From NCBI GenBank assembly GCA_023238725.1, contig CM041534.1, positions 310,001 to 374,000 of the forward strand: a stretch of 64,000 nucleotides of DNA, read 5' to 3'. How positions within the stretch are numbered: the first letter of the stretch is position 1; every line of letters starts with the position of its first letter. This DNA comes from Scortum barcoo (lineage: Eukaryota > Chordata > Actinopteri > Centrarchiformes > Terapontidae). The translations under genes were made by a program, and so were the position numbers. Under the pieces are notes generated by a model. That model ran no database searches. It worked only from the letters and a program-made list of their open reading frames with translations, and was not told the DNA's origin. Shown piece by piece: positions 9,901 through 22,134 of this stretch.

Positions 9901-12539
9901 CTTTCAGTGATGAAGATGAAAATGCTTTCTCTTCTTTAAAGGTGGAAATCAAACAGAAAAGGAGGTGAGGTGATGTAACATCAAGTTTTATCGTCTTTTT
10001 ACAGACAACACTGTAATTGAAAGGGTAAAATCATGCAAATAAATCTCCGCTTTCACTTGTGCTCGTGCTTGTCTCAAGTGCTCTTCTACTGTTCAAATCA
10101 ATCAGATGTAAATGTAGCAAACTCATCAATTTTAATGGTGTATGTTAAAGTTCATACAATTCTCAAGTGACAATGAACAATGAATGAATGCACAAAAGCA
10201 CATTTGATTTGAAATTCAGTGCTTACTAAGTAGATTCTAATCAGATGTTCACAACAGTGCAGTGCTTACATACACTACTGCATGTTGTGCAATATACCAA
10301 TTGAGCACTATTGTACATTTTCTCTTTACTCAGCATTCACTGCACTGATCAATAAAGGACATAATTACAGCACTTTGTAAAATTGTTCATAGAAGTACTA
10401 TCATTATGTTTTCAGCAAAGTACAGGAGAGGAGGAGACATGTTCAAACCTGACACCTGACATCAGACAATGGATCTTCATTTTGTTTACATGTGTTATAT
10501 AGTGTACCCATAAAATTCCCCAGATTTCAATACCAAAGACCACTGTCTATAAAATGGTATTAAATAACTTCAAACCTTGAATATCTGGTAATGAGAAAAT
10601 ATATGGATCTTTGCAGAAAAAAAGTTGGCAATAGTTACATACAGACATGACAAGACATGATTTCAAGACAAGCTGACCACAATCAGGTCACTAACTTCAT
10701 GTAGGTTAGACAGAAATACTGGATACTTCAGGGATAAGGGTTATCATGCATTATCCATCAACAGTCTCAAACATTGCTCTCTGCTCCATTCTTGACCTGA
10801 ACTTTGTGACCACGAGCCAATTACACTGACTAATGACACCCTCTGTGACTGTGACACTAAGCAAGGTTTCTCCTATGGGTAAATGGAAATCCATAAGTTG
10901 TTTATTTTAGTCTGGAAGGACATTACCATTCTTGGAGCCAAGACAAAGCTATTCAGAACATGTTTCATCCAGCTGCTTACATGTTTAGATGGTAGAAACT
11001 GTATTAAAAGTAAGGGATAATAGTGGCAAAAACAGAGGTTTTGTTTTATTGTGGAAAGTGTTGCACTACATGGAAAATAAATTAATTTTGTTTTAGTTAA
11101 ATATGGATAATATAATCACCTGAATCATTTTATTAAATCAAAGCACTTTAACATCTAATTAAATAAAAAAGCCCTGTGTTTTCTTTGCCACCTACAGTAT
11201 GAAAATAATGTTGCTGAAACGTGGCTGAAATATAAAAGCCGACATTAATATAATGAACATGCTCTTGCCAAAGCTTCGTTAAGCTAAAACCAAAATGATC
11301 AATAACAGCTAAGAATATAATGTACAGTGTAAATCTAATAGCTTCTGTGAAAGCGAGATGATAATGATTTCTTGGATGACATCAATACAGCTATTTCACG
11401 TAGATGACTGATGGTTACTCAGTTTACACTGCTGCAGCTTAATAATTGAAAAGAAAAATATTAGACTGTTTGCAAATGAGCCTTAAAGTATTCGATATAT
11501 CAACATATAAAATATTTATCTGGTTCAGTTGTCATCATATAACAAAGTTGGCTGCAAGGTTTTCCTATAAAATACCAGCAGTCTGTCTGAAAGCCTGACT
11601 GTTTTTACCTTTAAGACTCAGATACAAGAAAAAATGCTGGAACTGTAAAACATATTGCATAAATAATGACCACATGGATCTTCCTGCACACGCTTGGCTT
11701 GGCACGTTGGCTTCTTCTCCGTACAGAGAACTCCAATCTGACATAGGGTGTTTGGTAGGTGACCAGCATAGTGACATATCAGAGATAAGAGAAGTTATGC
11801 GAGTACAAGATTAGAAACTCTATAGCTGTGTCCACTCAACATGGATCTGCATGATAGAAAGCTTTTCTCACAATAAACTGAGGGAACAAGAAATTGTTTA
11901 ATTTACACACTGCCTCTATGAAATAGGCTGGCAGTATTTTGGATGGGTGAGTTGTTAAGCTGTGTTGCATTGTTTCACACCTAAAAGGTACACAAGAACA
12001 GGCATCAGATTCTTTATACTAGTGTTGTGTGTAGTACTGTATATGAGCTGGTCCTGCAGCCTTGGATTATATAGCTGGGGTAAAAATATAAGCAACTGCT
12101 AGGGCCCACAAAATTGCACAAACGCAATGAAAAATATGTACAATTTACTTTGGTTTTTCTTATGTCTTGAGTGTGACCTCTTATCGTCAATGTTGGTGAT
12201 ATGGTGAAAACATGACTTGTCAACATTGTCTTATTACTCATTGTTATGGCCTCTGCAGTCGGGGGGAGGCGGGGGGCTGTGACATTCAGGGGCAGCTTGC
12301 CATTGGTGCTCCACGTAGCGGCGTTGTGTGTGTGTTTTTGAGACCCTTTGTGATGTACCAGGGGTGTGGGTACTAGTTAGCGTTTCTGGGACTGGGGAAG
12401 GTGGTTCTGTATATTTACAGCCAAGTGACTCTTTTTCTGTATGCCAATCTGACAGAACTAAGGACAAAGGACAGCGGAGTGATTTATGGTGAAAAAGAAC
12501 TGGTGCAACAGTGGGAATATTAAAATGCAATTCTGCAGA
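6941..12539. other. Long unassigned stretch, no supported gene
   Basis: I looked on both strands and found no transposase, RT, LTR end or RNA gene. Open frames such as 8398-8697 (99 codons, plus) and 12234-12530 (98 codons, minus, Pro/His-rich) lack recognisable domains and splice context. It is the longest stretch in the window free of obvious repeats, so it could be unique intergenic or intronic DNA. Conserved regulatory DNA cannot be judged from one sequence. Confidence 0.4.
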
Positions 12540-13265
12540 CCATGTTTTCTACCTAGAGAATTCCCATCTGTCATTTTCACAGCACTTTATAGATCTTTAC
12601 AGGCAAATATAGAGGCTGCCCTGTCAGATCTTTGCAAACTGCTCATGGACCAGTAATCATGATGCTGTGCGTATTGTTGCTGGAGACTTTAATCAGGTTA
12701 AGATGAAGCAACTTACACCTGACATTCATCAACACACTGACTGTGCCACAAAGGGAATAAACACACTGGATAACTACATCTCCACTCATATTTAGGAAGA
12801 GCAACCATGTAGTCATCTTGCTCAGGTCAAAGTATGTAAATAAACTATGGCACATGCCCCTAGTGACATGTGAGGTCAAGAGATGGACATGCCATTCAGA
12901 GGCTTCTCTTATGGTCTCTTATATATCTTATGGTCTGCACTAGATGGCACATTTTAGACACCACTCTCGATATCACAATAACCTCAGCAGATTTAATGGT
13001 GAATTTAGTTTATAAAACAATACAAGCATCTGTTCCAAAAACTACAATTAAATCAGTCCACAACCATCCAGGATGCCTTAAAGATGCACTGTAGCCTTCA
13101 ACTGTAGTCTTGAAACATGGACAATTATAAAGCAGCAGCCTACTATGTAAGAAGAGCAGTAAAAGAAGGAAAAGGGGACAATTCCTGCTGCTGTTCTCCC
13201 TGTAGACATGACTGTGTGGGCATTTTTGACTCAAACACCTGAAGGAATTTGAGGGCCTGACCTGC
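12540..13265 (+). pseudogene. LINE endonuclease-domain fragment
   Basis: About 12657-12775 translates as HDAVRIVAGDFNQVKMK, then a few residues ending CATKGINTLDN. This matches the 'xxIVAGDFNHxDLK...CATRGxNTLDxVY' block of the AP-like endonuclease of L2-type LINEs. The Asp-Phe-Asn of the catalytic core is kept. Further on, AAAYYVRRAVKE (about 13133-13175) fits the basic linker between endonuclease and RT. The frame is interrupted many times and no RT core follows. Confidence 0.65.
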
Positions 13266-13520
13266 TAGTCTCAGGAAAACATACTCCTGAATGTTAGGCA
13301 AGGCAAAGCAAGGTAAATGTATTCACACACTCACACATTGCACATTTCAGCAAAAATGAAATTCAATGTGCTTCACAAAAGACACCAAATGCATTGAAAC
13401 AAAGTGCAAAAGAAACAGCCACTGAAATTGATACTATATGTATCAGTTTCAATACAATTAAAATCATTTGAATAGAAAATAAAAAGCTGAAACAGAAGTT
13501 GAAGTTGAATCGGACACATA

Positions 13521-14961
13521 CAGTGGGTACGGAATGTATTCAGACCCCTTTAAATTTTTCACTCTTTTTTTCATTGCAGCCATTTGCTAAAATTGAAAAA
13601 AGTTCATTTTATTTCTCATTAATGTACAACTCAGCACCCCATCTTGACAGAAAAAAACAGAAATGTAGAAATTTTTGCAAATTTATTAAAAAGAAATTTA
13701 TTAAAAAGAAAAACTGAAATATCACATGGTCTCATAAGTATTCAGACCCTTTGCTGTGAACACTCTCACTGATATTTAACTCACATGCTGTCCATTTCTT
13801 CTGATCCTCCTTGAGATGGTTCTACTCCTTCATTGGAGTCCAGCTGTGTTTAATTAAACTGATTGGACTTGATTAGGAAAGGCACACACCTGTCTATATA
13901 AGATAAGACCTTACAGCTCACAGTGCATGTCAGAGCAAATGAGAATGAGAATCATGAGGTCGAAGGAGCTTAGAGACAGAATTGCGGCAAGGCACAGGTT
14001 ACAAAAGAATTTCTGCAGCACTCAAGGTTCCTAAGAGCACAGTGGCCTCCATAATCCTTAAATGGAAGAACTCTTCCTAGACCTGGCCGTCCAGCAAAAC
14101 TGAGCAATCGTGGGAGAAGAGCCTTGGTGAGATGGGTAAAGTAGAACCCAAAGATCACTGTGGCTGAGCTCCAGAGATGCAGTAGGGAGATGGGAGAAAG
14201 TTCCACAAAGTCAACTATCACTGCAGCCCTCCACCAGTTGGGGCTTTATGGCAGAGTGGCCCGATTTAAGCCTCTCCTCAGTGCAAGACATATGAAAGCC
14301 TGTGTAGAGTTTGCCAAAAAACACATGAAGGACTCCCAGACTATGAGAAATAAGATTCTCTGGTCTGATGAAACCAAGATTTTTTTAGCGTTAATTCTAA
14401 GTGGTATGTGTGGAGAAAACCAGGCACTGCTTATCACCTGCCCAATACAATCCCAACAGTGAAACACGGTGGTGGCAGCATCATGCTATGGGGGTGTTTT
14501 TCAGCTGCAGGGACAGGACGACTGGTTGCAATTGAAGGAAAGATGAATGTGGCCAAGTACAGAGATATCCTGGAAGAAAACCTCTTCCAGAGTGCTCAGG
14601 ACCTCAGACTGGGCCAAAGGTTCACCTTCCAACAAGACAATGACCCTAAGCACACAGCTAAAATAACAAAGGAGTGGCTTCGGAACAACTCTGTGACCAT
14701 TCTTGACTGGCCCAGCCAGAGCCCTGACCTAAACCCAATTGAGCATCTCTGGAGAGACCTGAAAATGGCTGTCCACCAATGTTCACCATCCAACCTGACG
14801 GAACTGGAGAGGATCTGCAAGGAAGAATGGCAGAGGATCCCCAAATCCAGGTGTGAAAAACTTGTTGCATCATTCCCAAGAAGACTCATGGCTGTACTAG
14901 CTCAAAAGGGTGCTTCTACTCAATACTGAGCAAAGGGTCTGAATACTTTACGTACCCACTG
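13521..14961 (+). mobile_element. Tc1-like DNA transposon
   Basis: Inverted termini start cagtgggtacg (13521) and end cgtacccactg (14961), flanked by TA on both sides, the Tc1/mariner target duplication. The left end keeps an outer and an inner copy of the tattcagacccctt motif about 200 bp apart (13537 and 13739), the IR/DR arrangement of many fish Tc1 elements. The right end has only one copy joined directly to the outer tip, consistent with a deletion between the two direct repeats. It is inserted in the 3' UTR of the minus-strand LINE. Confidence 0.92.
13954..14929 (+). pseudogene. Tc1 transposase, frameshifted
   Basis: The start ATG at 13954 begins MRSKELRDRIAARHR. The first helix-turn-helix follows in broken frames (PKSTVASIILKWK), then RPGRPAKLS (the GRPR-like hook) and the second helix region. 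A 100-codon frame from 14160 carries VAELQRCS and ends in WSDETKIFL, which holds the first catalytic Asp. The 173-codon frame 14408-14929 holds HGGGSIMLWGCFSA, the second Asp in QQDNDPKHTA (14630-14659) and the Glu in SPDLNPIEHLW (14720-14752), the DD34E triad. The stretch just after DETKI is scrambled by a frame change, and at least three frameshifts separate the parts. The protein cannot be made whole. The stop at 14929 lies 32 bp from the element's right tip. Confidence 0.9.
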
Positions 14962-15550
14962 TATAAAATATAGAATAAAAGTAAGAGTGCAGTGTAAGAA
15001 ATTAATAATTTGATTTAATAAAAGGCAGACAGAGAAGTTCTCAGCCCTGACGCTGAAGAACTAAGAGTTGCAGCTGGACCTGCAGTTTTCTGGGAGTTTG
15101 TTCCAGATATATGCCCTTTAAAAACTAAATGCTGCTACTCCATGTCTAGTGTTGACTCTGGGAACAGAAAGCTGATGTGTCCCAGATGACCTGAGAGGTC
15201 TGGATGGTTCACAATGTAGCCGAAGATCAGGAATGTATTTTGGTCCAAAGCTATCCAGTTATCTATAAACCACCAGTAGTATTTTTACAGGAACACAGTG
15301 TAAAGATCTCAGGTCAGGTTAGTCGTCAGGTCTACTGAAGATAAATGCATGGACCAGTTTTTCCAAATCCTGCTGAGACAGAAGTCCTTGATATATTCTT
15401 AAAGTGATATTAGGCTGACATTGTAATAGTCTTAACATGGCTGTTGAAATTCAAGTCCATGACTACACCAAGACACCAGAGTAGTCCCTGCCCTTTAAGT
15501 CAAACCAGTTTAGTGCTGTGTAGGAAAATCCCACCCAGTTTCCCATTTGG

Positions 15551-16035
15551 TGTTAGGTTAGGTGCACGGTGAAGTGGGTAGTTGGACCCAGATGCAGACG
15601 AGGCAGGAGGCAGATAGACGTTTGACTCTTTAATCAGGGCAAACACGGGAACACAGGAACACAGGGACGAGGCAGGAACGCAGAGGAACACACAGGGTAG
15701 CACAGGGAAGCACAGGGAAATGCAAGCACAAGTAAGCACTAGAAGCACAAAGAAGCACGGGGAAGCACAAGAAAGACAAGTAGCACGAGAAAGCACAAGT
15801 AGGAACAAACGACACGAAAAAGAACAAAAGGAGAAGGACTGACTTAAATACACAGGAGGAAAGGGAAGTGGAAACAGGTGAGGAGACTAATGGGGACAGG
15901 TGAAACCAATAGGGGCGGAGCAGGCAATCAAAAAAAGGAGGGAAACACGAAGGACAGGAAGTAAAGTGCTAAACCAGTGAGGAAAGATGAGACTACAAAA
16001 TAAAACACAACAACAGGTAACATACACACATAACA
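15551..16035 (-). mobile_element. Solo LTR inserted in the LINE
   Basis: On the plus strand it runs from tgttaggttagg to acacataaca, so it has TG...CA ends. It is flanked by the 5-bp direct repeat tttgg (15546-15550 and 16036-16040). The inner sequence (tggacccagatgcagac near the left end, caggtgaggagactaatggg and caggaagtaaa towards the right) matches the minus-strand LTRs at 23380-25183 and 38159-38718. By analogy these are Ty3/Gypsy-like LTRs. No internal coding region remains, so this is a solo LTR left by LTR-LTR recombination. Confidence 0.85.
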
Positions 16036-16370
16036 TTTGGTGTTATAATATGTAGTTGACCATGTCAAATGGAGCATTGAGATCCAGTCATACTACAATT
16101 GTTTTAGTGGATGTCATTGAAGACCTTAATAAGAGCAGTGTCAGTGCTGTGGTGTGGTCGAAAACCTAATTGAATGTCAGGAAGCTGTTCAGTTGTCTTA
16201 AAAGGGCTTTTTCAGTGATTTTACTTAAAAACAGAGGATTTAATATGGGCCTTTAATTGTTCATTATGACGTGTCGAAGTTGTTCTTTTTTCAGAGCGGC
16301 TTAATAACTGCAGTTTTTAGGGTCTGTGGGAAATTGATAAAATAATTAAGTGTGTTGCATCATTTTACTT

Positions 16371-17885
16371 AATTTCACTTCATACCACAGTACCACAGTA
16401 TTATTTGTGTTTGTGCTAGTGAGACACAACTATTAGCACCATAAGCACCTTTCAATTGTAAAAGATAAAAGCCAACTCAAATATTTCTTCAGCACTCTCT
16501 CACCATCATATTCCCACCCCTGGAGGGTGGGAAAATGATGGCGAGAGAGAAGGAAATGAGTGTTCAGCGGGCTCATTTCTATATGTTACCATTCATGATG
16601 TGCTTTGCACTGACCATTTATTGTTGAATGTGGAGGAGTAGTGTGACGACAGCGGGAGTACACATGCCCAAAATTCACAGCAGGTGGGAATCTATAACAA
16701 GAAGACTGCATACAGGTGTGTGCTGAATGGTTTTATATATCTGAATGTTTTGACAAGTACATAGATAGAAACCTCTGGTGAGTGAATGGCTGGAGCAGTC
16801 ACCTGGTGAAAGGAGGGGAAGTTTGGGTACCTCTAGGGGATATATGGATAAAGGCAATGAAAAAGCATGGGGATTGGGAATCTGGCTGGAGAAGAATGAT
16901 AAATAAGCATACTGTGCACAACTGAAAACTACTAGACAGACGAATGAATGAATGCTGGAGAGAATATTATATAATTTATGTTGTGATCTGTCTGTTAGGG
17001 AGCTAGGCTAAGTCTTATACCTGATGAGGAGACTGGGGTTTAAAAGTGAGGGTGATCATTTATTGCAGGACTTTAATAGTACCAGAATCTTTGTCAATCT
17101 CTGTTTGATTTCAGAATTTTTATCCAGTTTTAGCCTCATTTCTTTCCTCAATGTTTTTTTTTTTAATGTGGTCATTTTTATTTATATCTTTTAAATGGAT
17201 GAACAATTTTAAATATTGGATAAGGAGTTTAAGTTATCTTTGAATTCCTGAATCTGTCTTGATCTATTTTCAGCATAAAAGGACCAGTGTAGTTCAGCTA
17301 AAAGTGATGATTAACCCAATGGAAGCCATTTCATCCTAGGCTTAAACTTACCAGAGTTTATAAGTCTATAGCGGTTGGACATCTGCCGTTTTCTCACCTG
17401 CGGGCTCCTGTAAGTACCCAAGCAAGTAAGATTCTCCCTGCTGTCCTCGCTATGACTGACAGTTCCATGTGGCCATTGTGGGTCTGCTGGTGCTGGTGCT
17501 GGTTCCGGTCCTGGTCCTCATTCTATTTCTCTTTCTGATTCACCATAAATAAATATTTTATCTGTCAGGATTATCTCAAAACTAATAAGAGTTTAAGAGT
17601 TTTTTTTTTTTTATCTTCACCAAGTTAAATCCTGATAAATGTGCCCCCTCACTGAGTTGTCAACCCTAGAATATTCATTTTTACACCAGCCAAGACTGAC
17701 AGGCTGGGCTCTGCAATGGTTTCTGGTTCAACTACTCTCCCCTGACCCCAAACCCACCTCACTGACTCACTTACATCCACTAAAGTCATCCTCCGTGACT
17801 CATATCTGTTATAATTTTATTGCCTCAAACACATTTTTTTAACACATTTTTTAATAATGATTTTAGATTTTAGATTTTGTAGCTC
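16371..17885. other. Unassigned sequence
   Basis: No supported element. 16500-16560 holds a short purine/pyrimidine-symmetric stretch (ctctctcaccatc... gatggcgagagag). The region 17640-17840 has a Pro/Ser/Leu-rich frame that may belong to the LINE that follows, but no motif proves it. Confidence 0.3.
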
Positions 17886-18905
17886 AAGTCAGATAGAAAT
17901 TTAAACTCTCCCTCTTTGTCATGGTTCAATGAAGAAATAAGGGATTTGAAACAATGTAGAAGGGCAGAACAGTTTAACAGTACAGTTTTAAACACGTCAC
18001 TGTTTACCCCCTCTTAAGAAACTCTTTAGCAGCTTAGAGATGGGTCTCAACTTACTTAAAACAGAAATATCCATTTTTATCTGAAATTTTAGAAAAAGTT
18101 GTCTCTGCTTTTATGAATAACAATCAAATCTTGAAAAAATGTAAGTCTGGTCTTTATATATAGTAAAATATCATAATATCGACTTTCATTGTTATTCAGA
18201 TGATAGACAAGTGTATGTCCCTTTAAAGCCTGGCACCACCAATGATTCCTTCTTCATGTCCTGTATTGCTGAAATTAAGAAGAATGACTCCAAATACAGA
18301 TAATTATAATTACCCCCCCTGGCTCCAGCAATAGCAGCATTATCAGTGTCTCTTTTAATTTGAGTCCCTTATTTGTCAAAGTTAATAAAGTGTTACTCAG
18401 AGTTGTATTTCAAAGCAAGGGTGACTAAAGTGGTGCAGTCATGCTTTGTTCAACTGAGACATTTAAACAAGATCAGGTAATTTCTTTCCTCTGAAGATTT
18501 AAAAAGGTGCTTTCATTTCTTCTAGACTTGACTACTGCAATGCACTATATTCTGGTATTAGCAGGCAAAACATACAAAGACTATAGTTGATATAAAATGC
18601 TGCTGCCAGGCTTTAAACTCATATTAAAAGATGTAACCACAACGCGCCCTCTTGCTGCTCTTCACTAGTTACCTGTGAGTTTTAATTTTAGTTTTAGAAA
18701 GTCTTGAATGGTCAGGCTCCTGCCTATATTGGTGATCTGCAAACTTCCTATGAGCCTGATTGCTGCTTAAAATCCACTGGCAGGGCCCTACAAATGGTTT
18801 AAAAAATGGGTTGCCTGGGCCCCTCAGCTTTACTATCCTCGCTCATGGATCCTAAGAGATCCCTCCTTGCTCCTCAAAGTGTTTAGCAGAGGTGAATTGT
18901 GCACA
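17886..18905 (+). pseudogene. L2/CR1-group LINE fragment
   Basis: Readable pieces in order: WFNEEIRDLKQCRRAEQFN (about 17930), a finger segment like 'LEKVVSAFMNNNQILEK' (about 18080-18140), HCYSDDRQVYVPLKPG (about 18190-18237, the YADD box decayed to YSDD), SRLDYCNALYSGISRQN (about 18525-18575), then NAAARL and KVLNGQAPAYIGDL (about 18700-18740). This is the order of a jockey/CR1-type RT from linker to thumb. Numerous stops and deletions are present. It is a different lineage from the LINE that starts at 19545. Confidence 0.75.
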
Positions 18906-19544
18906 TACCCAGTGCTGGACTGAAAATAAAAAGAGCTGCTCCCAGTGCTCCCAGTGAAAGCAGACTGATAATTCGGTCCTGCTTTCAGTGGGAGCTCTCT
19001 CGCAGTATGTCATTTTATTGACAGACGCCCACTGATATATACATGAATGTCATATGTCACTGTCAATACATCTCATTGGCTGTTATCATTGTCTATTATA
19101 CAGTACCTACAGTACCTCTTAACTCATCGCCCTAACTCAAGTTGCCCCTGTGGCAATACAGAAAGATTATTTCTACAATCAATAGCACATTTTTCATATA
19201 TGCAAGCACTAGCGGAAATAAGAGCTTTCGGCAGATCAAGTGACTCTGGAGAGGATCGATGAAATATCAAATATGAGACTTGAGATGGATCCACCAACAC
19301 AGAGAGACTGACAGAGGAGCACAGAAAAATACAAGAATGTCTATGGTCATGACACTAGTTTGTTATAGCACACTATATATTTAATTTCTTTCTTGGTGAT
19401 CTGGCCAAGATTATTGATGTTTTAATATTTTCTTCTTAATTCACTTCCTATAACATACTCCCAGTGTTAATGGGCTTGATAAATGTGATAAAACACTTTT
19501 ATTAGTGTGCTATTTTAGTCTTTAAAAGCGGGGCAAGAGAGGCG
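18906..19544. other. Unassigned sequence
   Basis: No coding or repeat termini recognised. A 20-22 bp stretch near 18950 (gagctgctcccagtgctccc) and an inverse-like match near 18985 (gctttcagtgggagctctc) suggest a weak hairpin. Confidence 0.3.
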
Positions 19545-21995
19545 GTCTGCATGCTAGGCTACAAGGTAACCCATACAGACCAGACTGGCTTATCCCAGTC
19601 TCTTCCTCACAAAACGCCAGAGTCACTCGTCAACAAAACAGACAAGATGAAGCTGAGGATCGTCTCTGCAAAGATCGACAGCTGGCTGGATCGACAGACC
19701 TGGCTGGATGGATAACAACATCCCAGACGTGGCAGTGGAGCTAACAGGGGACAGGACTGCAGCTTACGAACATCATCGGAACATACTGTTCTCCTAATCT
19801 TTAATATCTGGCAGTGAAATGCAGACCATTTAAGACAATTAGAGAGCTCTGTTCTATCCTGATTGTAGCCATCTACATACCACCACGAGCTAATGCTAAA
19901 TTAGCACTGGAGGAGCTGTACTGCATGATCAGTCTGCAGATGAACAACAATCCAGAGGTGGCTGTGATCGTGGCCGGAGACTTTAACCACGTCAAGTTTT
20001 CCCCAAATTCCATCGTTACATAAACTTTCCAACGAGAGACAATAATACCTTGGATCAAGTTTACTGTAACATCCCTGGAGCATACAAGGCTGTTGCAGCT
20101 CCACACCTGGGCAATGTCAGGACCACATCTCTGTGAATCTGATCCCTGCCTACAAACCTCTGATCTGCAGGACAAGACCAACCACCAGAACTGTACAGGT
20201 TTGGACTGAGGAGGCGTCTTCAGCATTACAGGACTGCTTTGAGTGCACTGACTGGGAAGTGTTCAAGAAGGGCACAGATCTGGATGGATACACGTCATCG
20301 GTTCTGTCCTACCTAAAATTCTGTACTGATGCTGTTCTACCCACAAAGACCATCAAGGTTTTCCCAAATCAAAAACCATGGCTGGACAGCACAGTGAAGC
20401 CCCTACTCAAAGCCTGTGACGCTGCCTACAGGTCAGGTGACAAGCTGACCTATAGCATTGCCCGAAAATAACTGAAAAAAGGCATTAAGCTAGCAAAAAG
20501 CAGGTATAAACGGCGCATTGAGGAGCATTTTGAAAACAATAACCCACATAGTATGTGGAGAGGCATCATGACAATAACGGAGTATAAGCGCAGTGATCAG
20601 CTGGTTAGCCACGATTCCACTCTCCCCGACACCCTGAACACATTCTACGCCCGCTTTGACACACCTTGGCAGCAGAGAGAGTGTTCACCTTCCCCGGCTG
20701 GAAGAAGGAACAGCATGAAGGACCAGATAAGGTGTCTGGTCGCACTCTGAAATTGTGTGCAGACCAACTGGCAGGAGTTTTTCTGGACATTTTCAACCTG
20801 TCCCTGCAGCTTGCTACAGTTCCTGTCAGCCTCAAAACCTCCATCATTGTGCCTGTGCCTAAAAAATCTGCTGTCATCCTGCCTAAATGACTACCGCCCT
20901 GTTGCTCTAACTCCGGTCATCATGAAGTGCTTTGAGAGGATCATCCTAAAGCACATCAAAGACATCATCCCTGCTGGTCTGGATCAGTATCAGTTTGCAT
21001 ACAGGGAGAACAGATCGACAGAGGATGCAGTCTCCATTGCACTTCACACAGCCCTGACTCCATCTGCAGCTTCCTAACACCTACGTGAGGATGCTATTTG
21101 TGGACTTCAGTTCAGCCTTCAACACAGTGATCCCAGACAAGCTGGTACTGAAAGCTCCACAACCTGGGACTGCCCTCATAGCTGTGCCATTGGATCAGAG
21201 GACTTCCTCACCAACAGGCCTCAGGTGGTGAGAATCGGGGACAACACATCCTCTACACTGGTCCTGAGCACAGGCATACACCACAGGGCTGCGTGCTCAG
21301 CCCAGCCCTCTTCACTCTCTTCACCAGTGACTGTTCTGCCATCCACTCCACAAACACCATCGTAAAGTTTGCAGACGACAGTCGGACAATGATGAGACCC
21401 ACTGCAGAGAGGAGATCCAGCACCTTACTCAGTGGTGCTCAAACAACAACCTTGTTCTGAACACCAGCAAGACCAAGGAGGTCATAGTGGACTACAGGAG
21501 GTCCAGGAGGACAGAGCACGCTCCTCTCCTCATCCACAGGGAAGCGTGTCAACAATATCAAGTTCCTGGGCATCCACATCACATCTGACCTGACCTGATC
21601 CATGAACACAGCTCACCTGGTAAAAAGGCTCAACAAAGACTCTTCTTCCTCAGGAAGCTGAAACGTGCTGGACTCTCCCCTCAGCTCCTGACAAACTTCT
21701 ACAGGGCCACCACAACAGAGAGCATCCTCTGTCCTCAGTGCAACAGTGTGGTATGGCAGCTGCACTGCACAAGACCTGAAAGGACTTAGCCCGGGTGGTG
21801 AAAACAGCACAGGGGATTGTGGGAAGTCCTCTTCCAGACCTGGACTGGCCGGATGCAGAAGAAGGCCCGACATATTGCCACTGACCCTACCCACCCGGGA
21901 AATGGACTGTTCATACCGCTTCCATTTGGAAAGTGGTACAGAAACATAAAGACAACAACTAGCAGACTGAAAAACAGCTTTTTCCCCAGAGCTGT
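19545..21995 (+). pseudogene. LINE ORF2 pseudogene (endonuclease and RT)
   Basis: Order of readable domains: endonuclease with VAIYIPPRANAKLA and VAGDFNHV (19866-19993); linker with VWTEEASSALQDCFECTDW and later NQKPWLD (20199-20390); RT fingers with NDYRPVALTPVIMKCFERI, then QYQFAYRENRSTEDA (20886-21030); palm with FVDFSSAFNTV (21100-21130), QGCVLSP (about 21289-21310) and the catalytic KFADDS (21367-21384); C-terminus with WYGSCT, HIATDPTHP and LPFGKWYR (21746-21945). The enzyme class nicks target DNA and copies its RNA there. Frame changes occur at least near 20030, 20470, 20750, 20885, 21077, 21180 and 21600, so no full protein can be made. The order is otherwise intact, so decay was by small indels. 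Confidence 0.85.
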
Positions 21996-22093
21996 ACAAT
22001 GCATTTCCCCCTATTGACTGCACTTGAACAACTGGACCCACCCCCCTACTGTGCATTGCGGCTGCAACTTTGGACTTTAGTTAGTGTGTACAT

Positions 22094-22095
<2 letters not shown>

Positions 22096-22133
<38 letters not shown>
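22096..22133. repeat. ATT trinucleotide microsatellite
   Basis: About 12 uninterrupted tat/att units inside the 3' UTR of the L2-type LINE. Confidence 0.95.

Positions 22134-22134
<1 letters not shown>

Larger units (their letters stand above)
13299..16370 (-). mobile_element. L2/CR1-group LINE (-) split by a Tc1 element and a solo LTR
   Basis: The minus-strand 3' terminus is at about 13299, with a CAAGG-type tail (ggcaaggcaaagcaagg). Its body resumes after the Tc1 (13521-14961) and again after the LTR (15551-16035). On the minus strand, 16330-16045 encodes LFLSKITEKALLRQLNSF and later FDHTTALTLLLRS and LDLNAPFDMVNYI. 15500-15280 encodes the 'LEKLVHAFIFSRLD'-like segment, and 15170-15030 the 'HISGTNSQKTAGPAA.LSS' C-terminal segment. 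Many stops and frameshifts are present. The three parts are collinear once the two inserts are removed, so they derive from one LINE copy. Everything 5' of the RT finger region is missing. Confidence 0.75.

Noticed and set aside
9940..9975. Micro-exon-like segment between ctttaaag and ggaggtgag
   Set aside because: Splice-like signals of this quality occur by chance, and there is no flanking coding support.
14596..14889. 97-codon minus-strand frame opposite the Tc1 transposase
   Set aside because: Antisense shadow of the transposase C-terminal frame.
15500..15853. 117-codon Cys/Leu/Phe-rich minus-strand frame resembling a secreted peptide
   Set aside because: It lies in the repetitive block of a solo LTR (caggaacacaggga units), so its composition is a by-product of the repeat.
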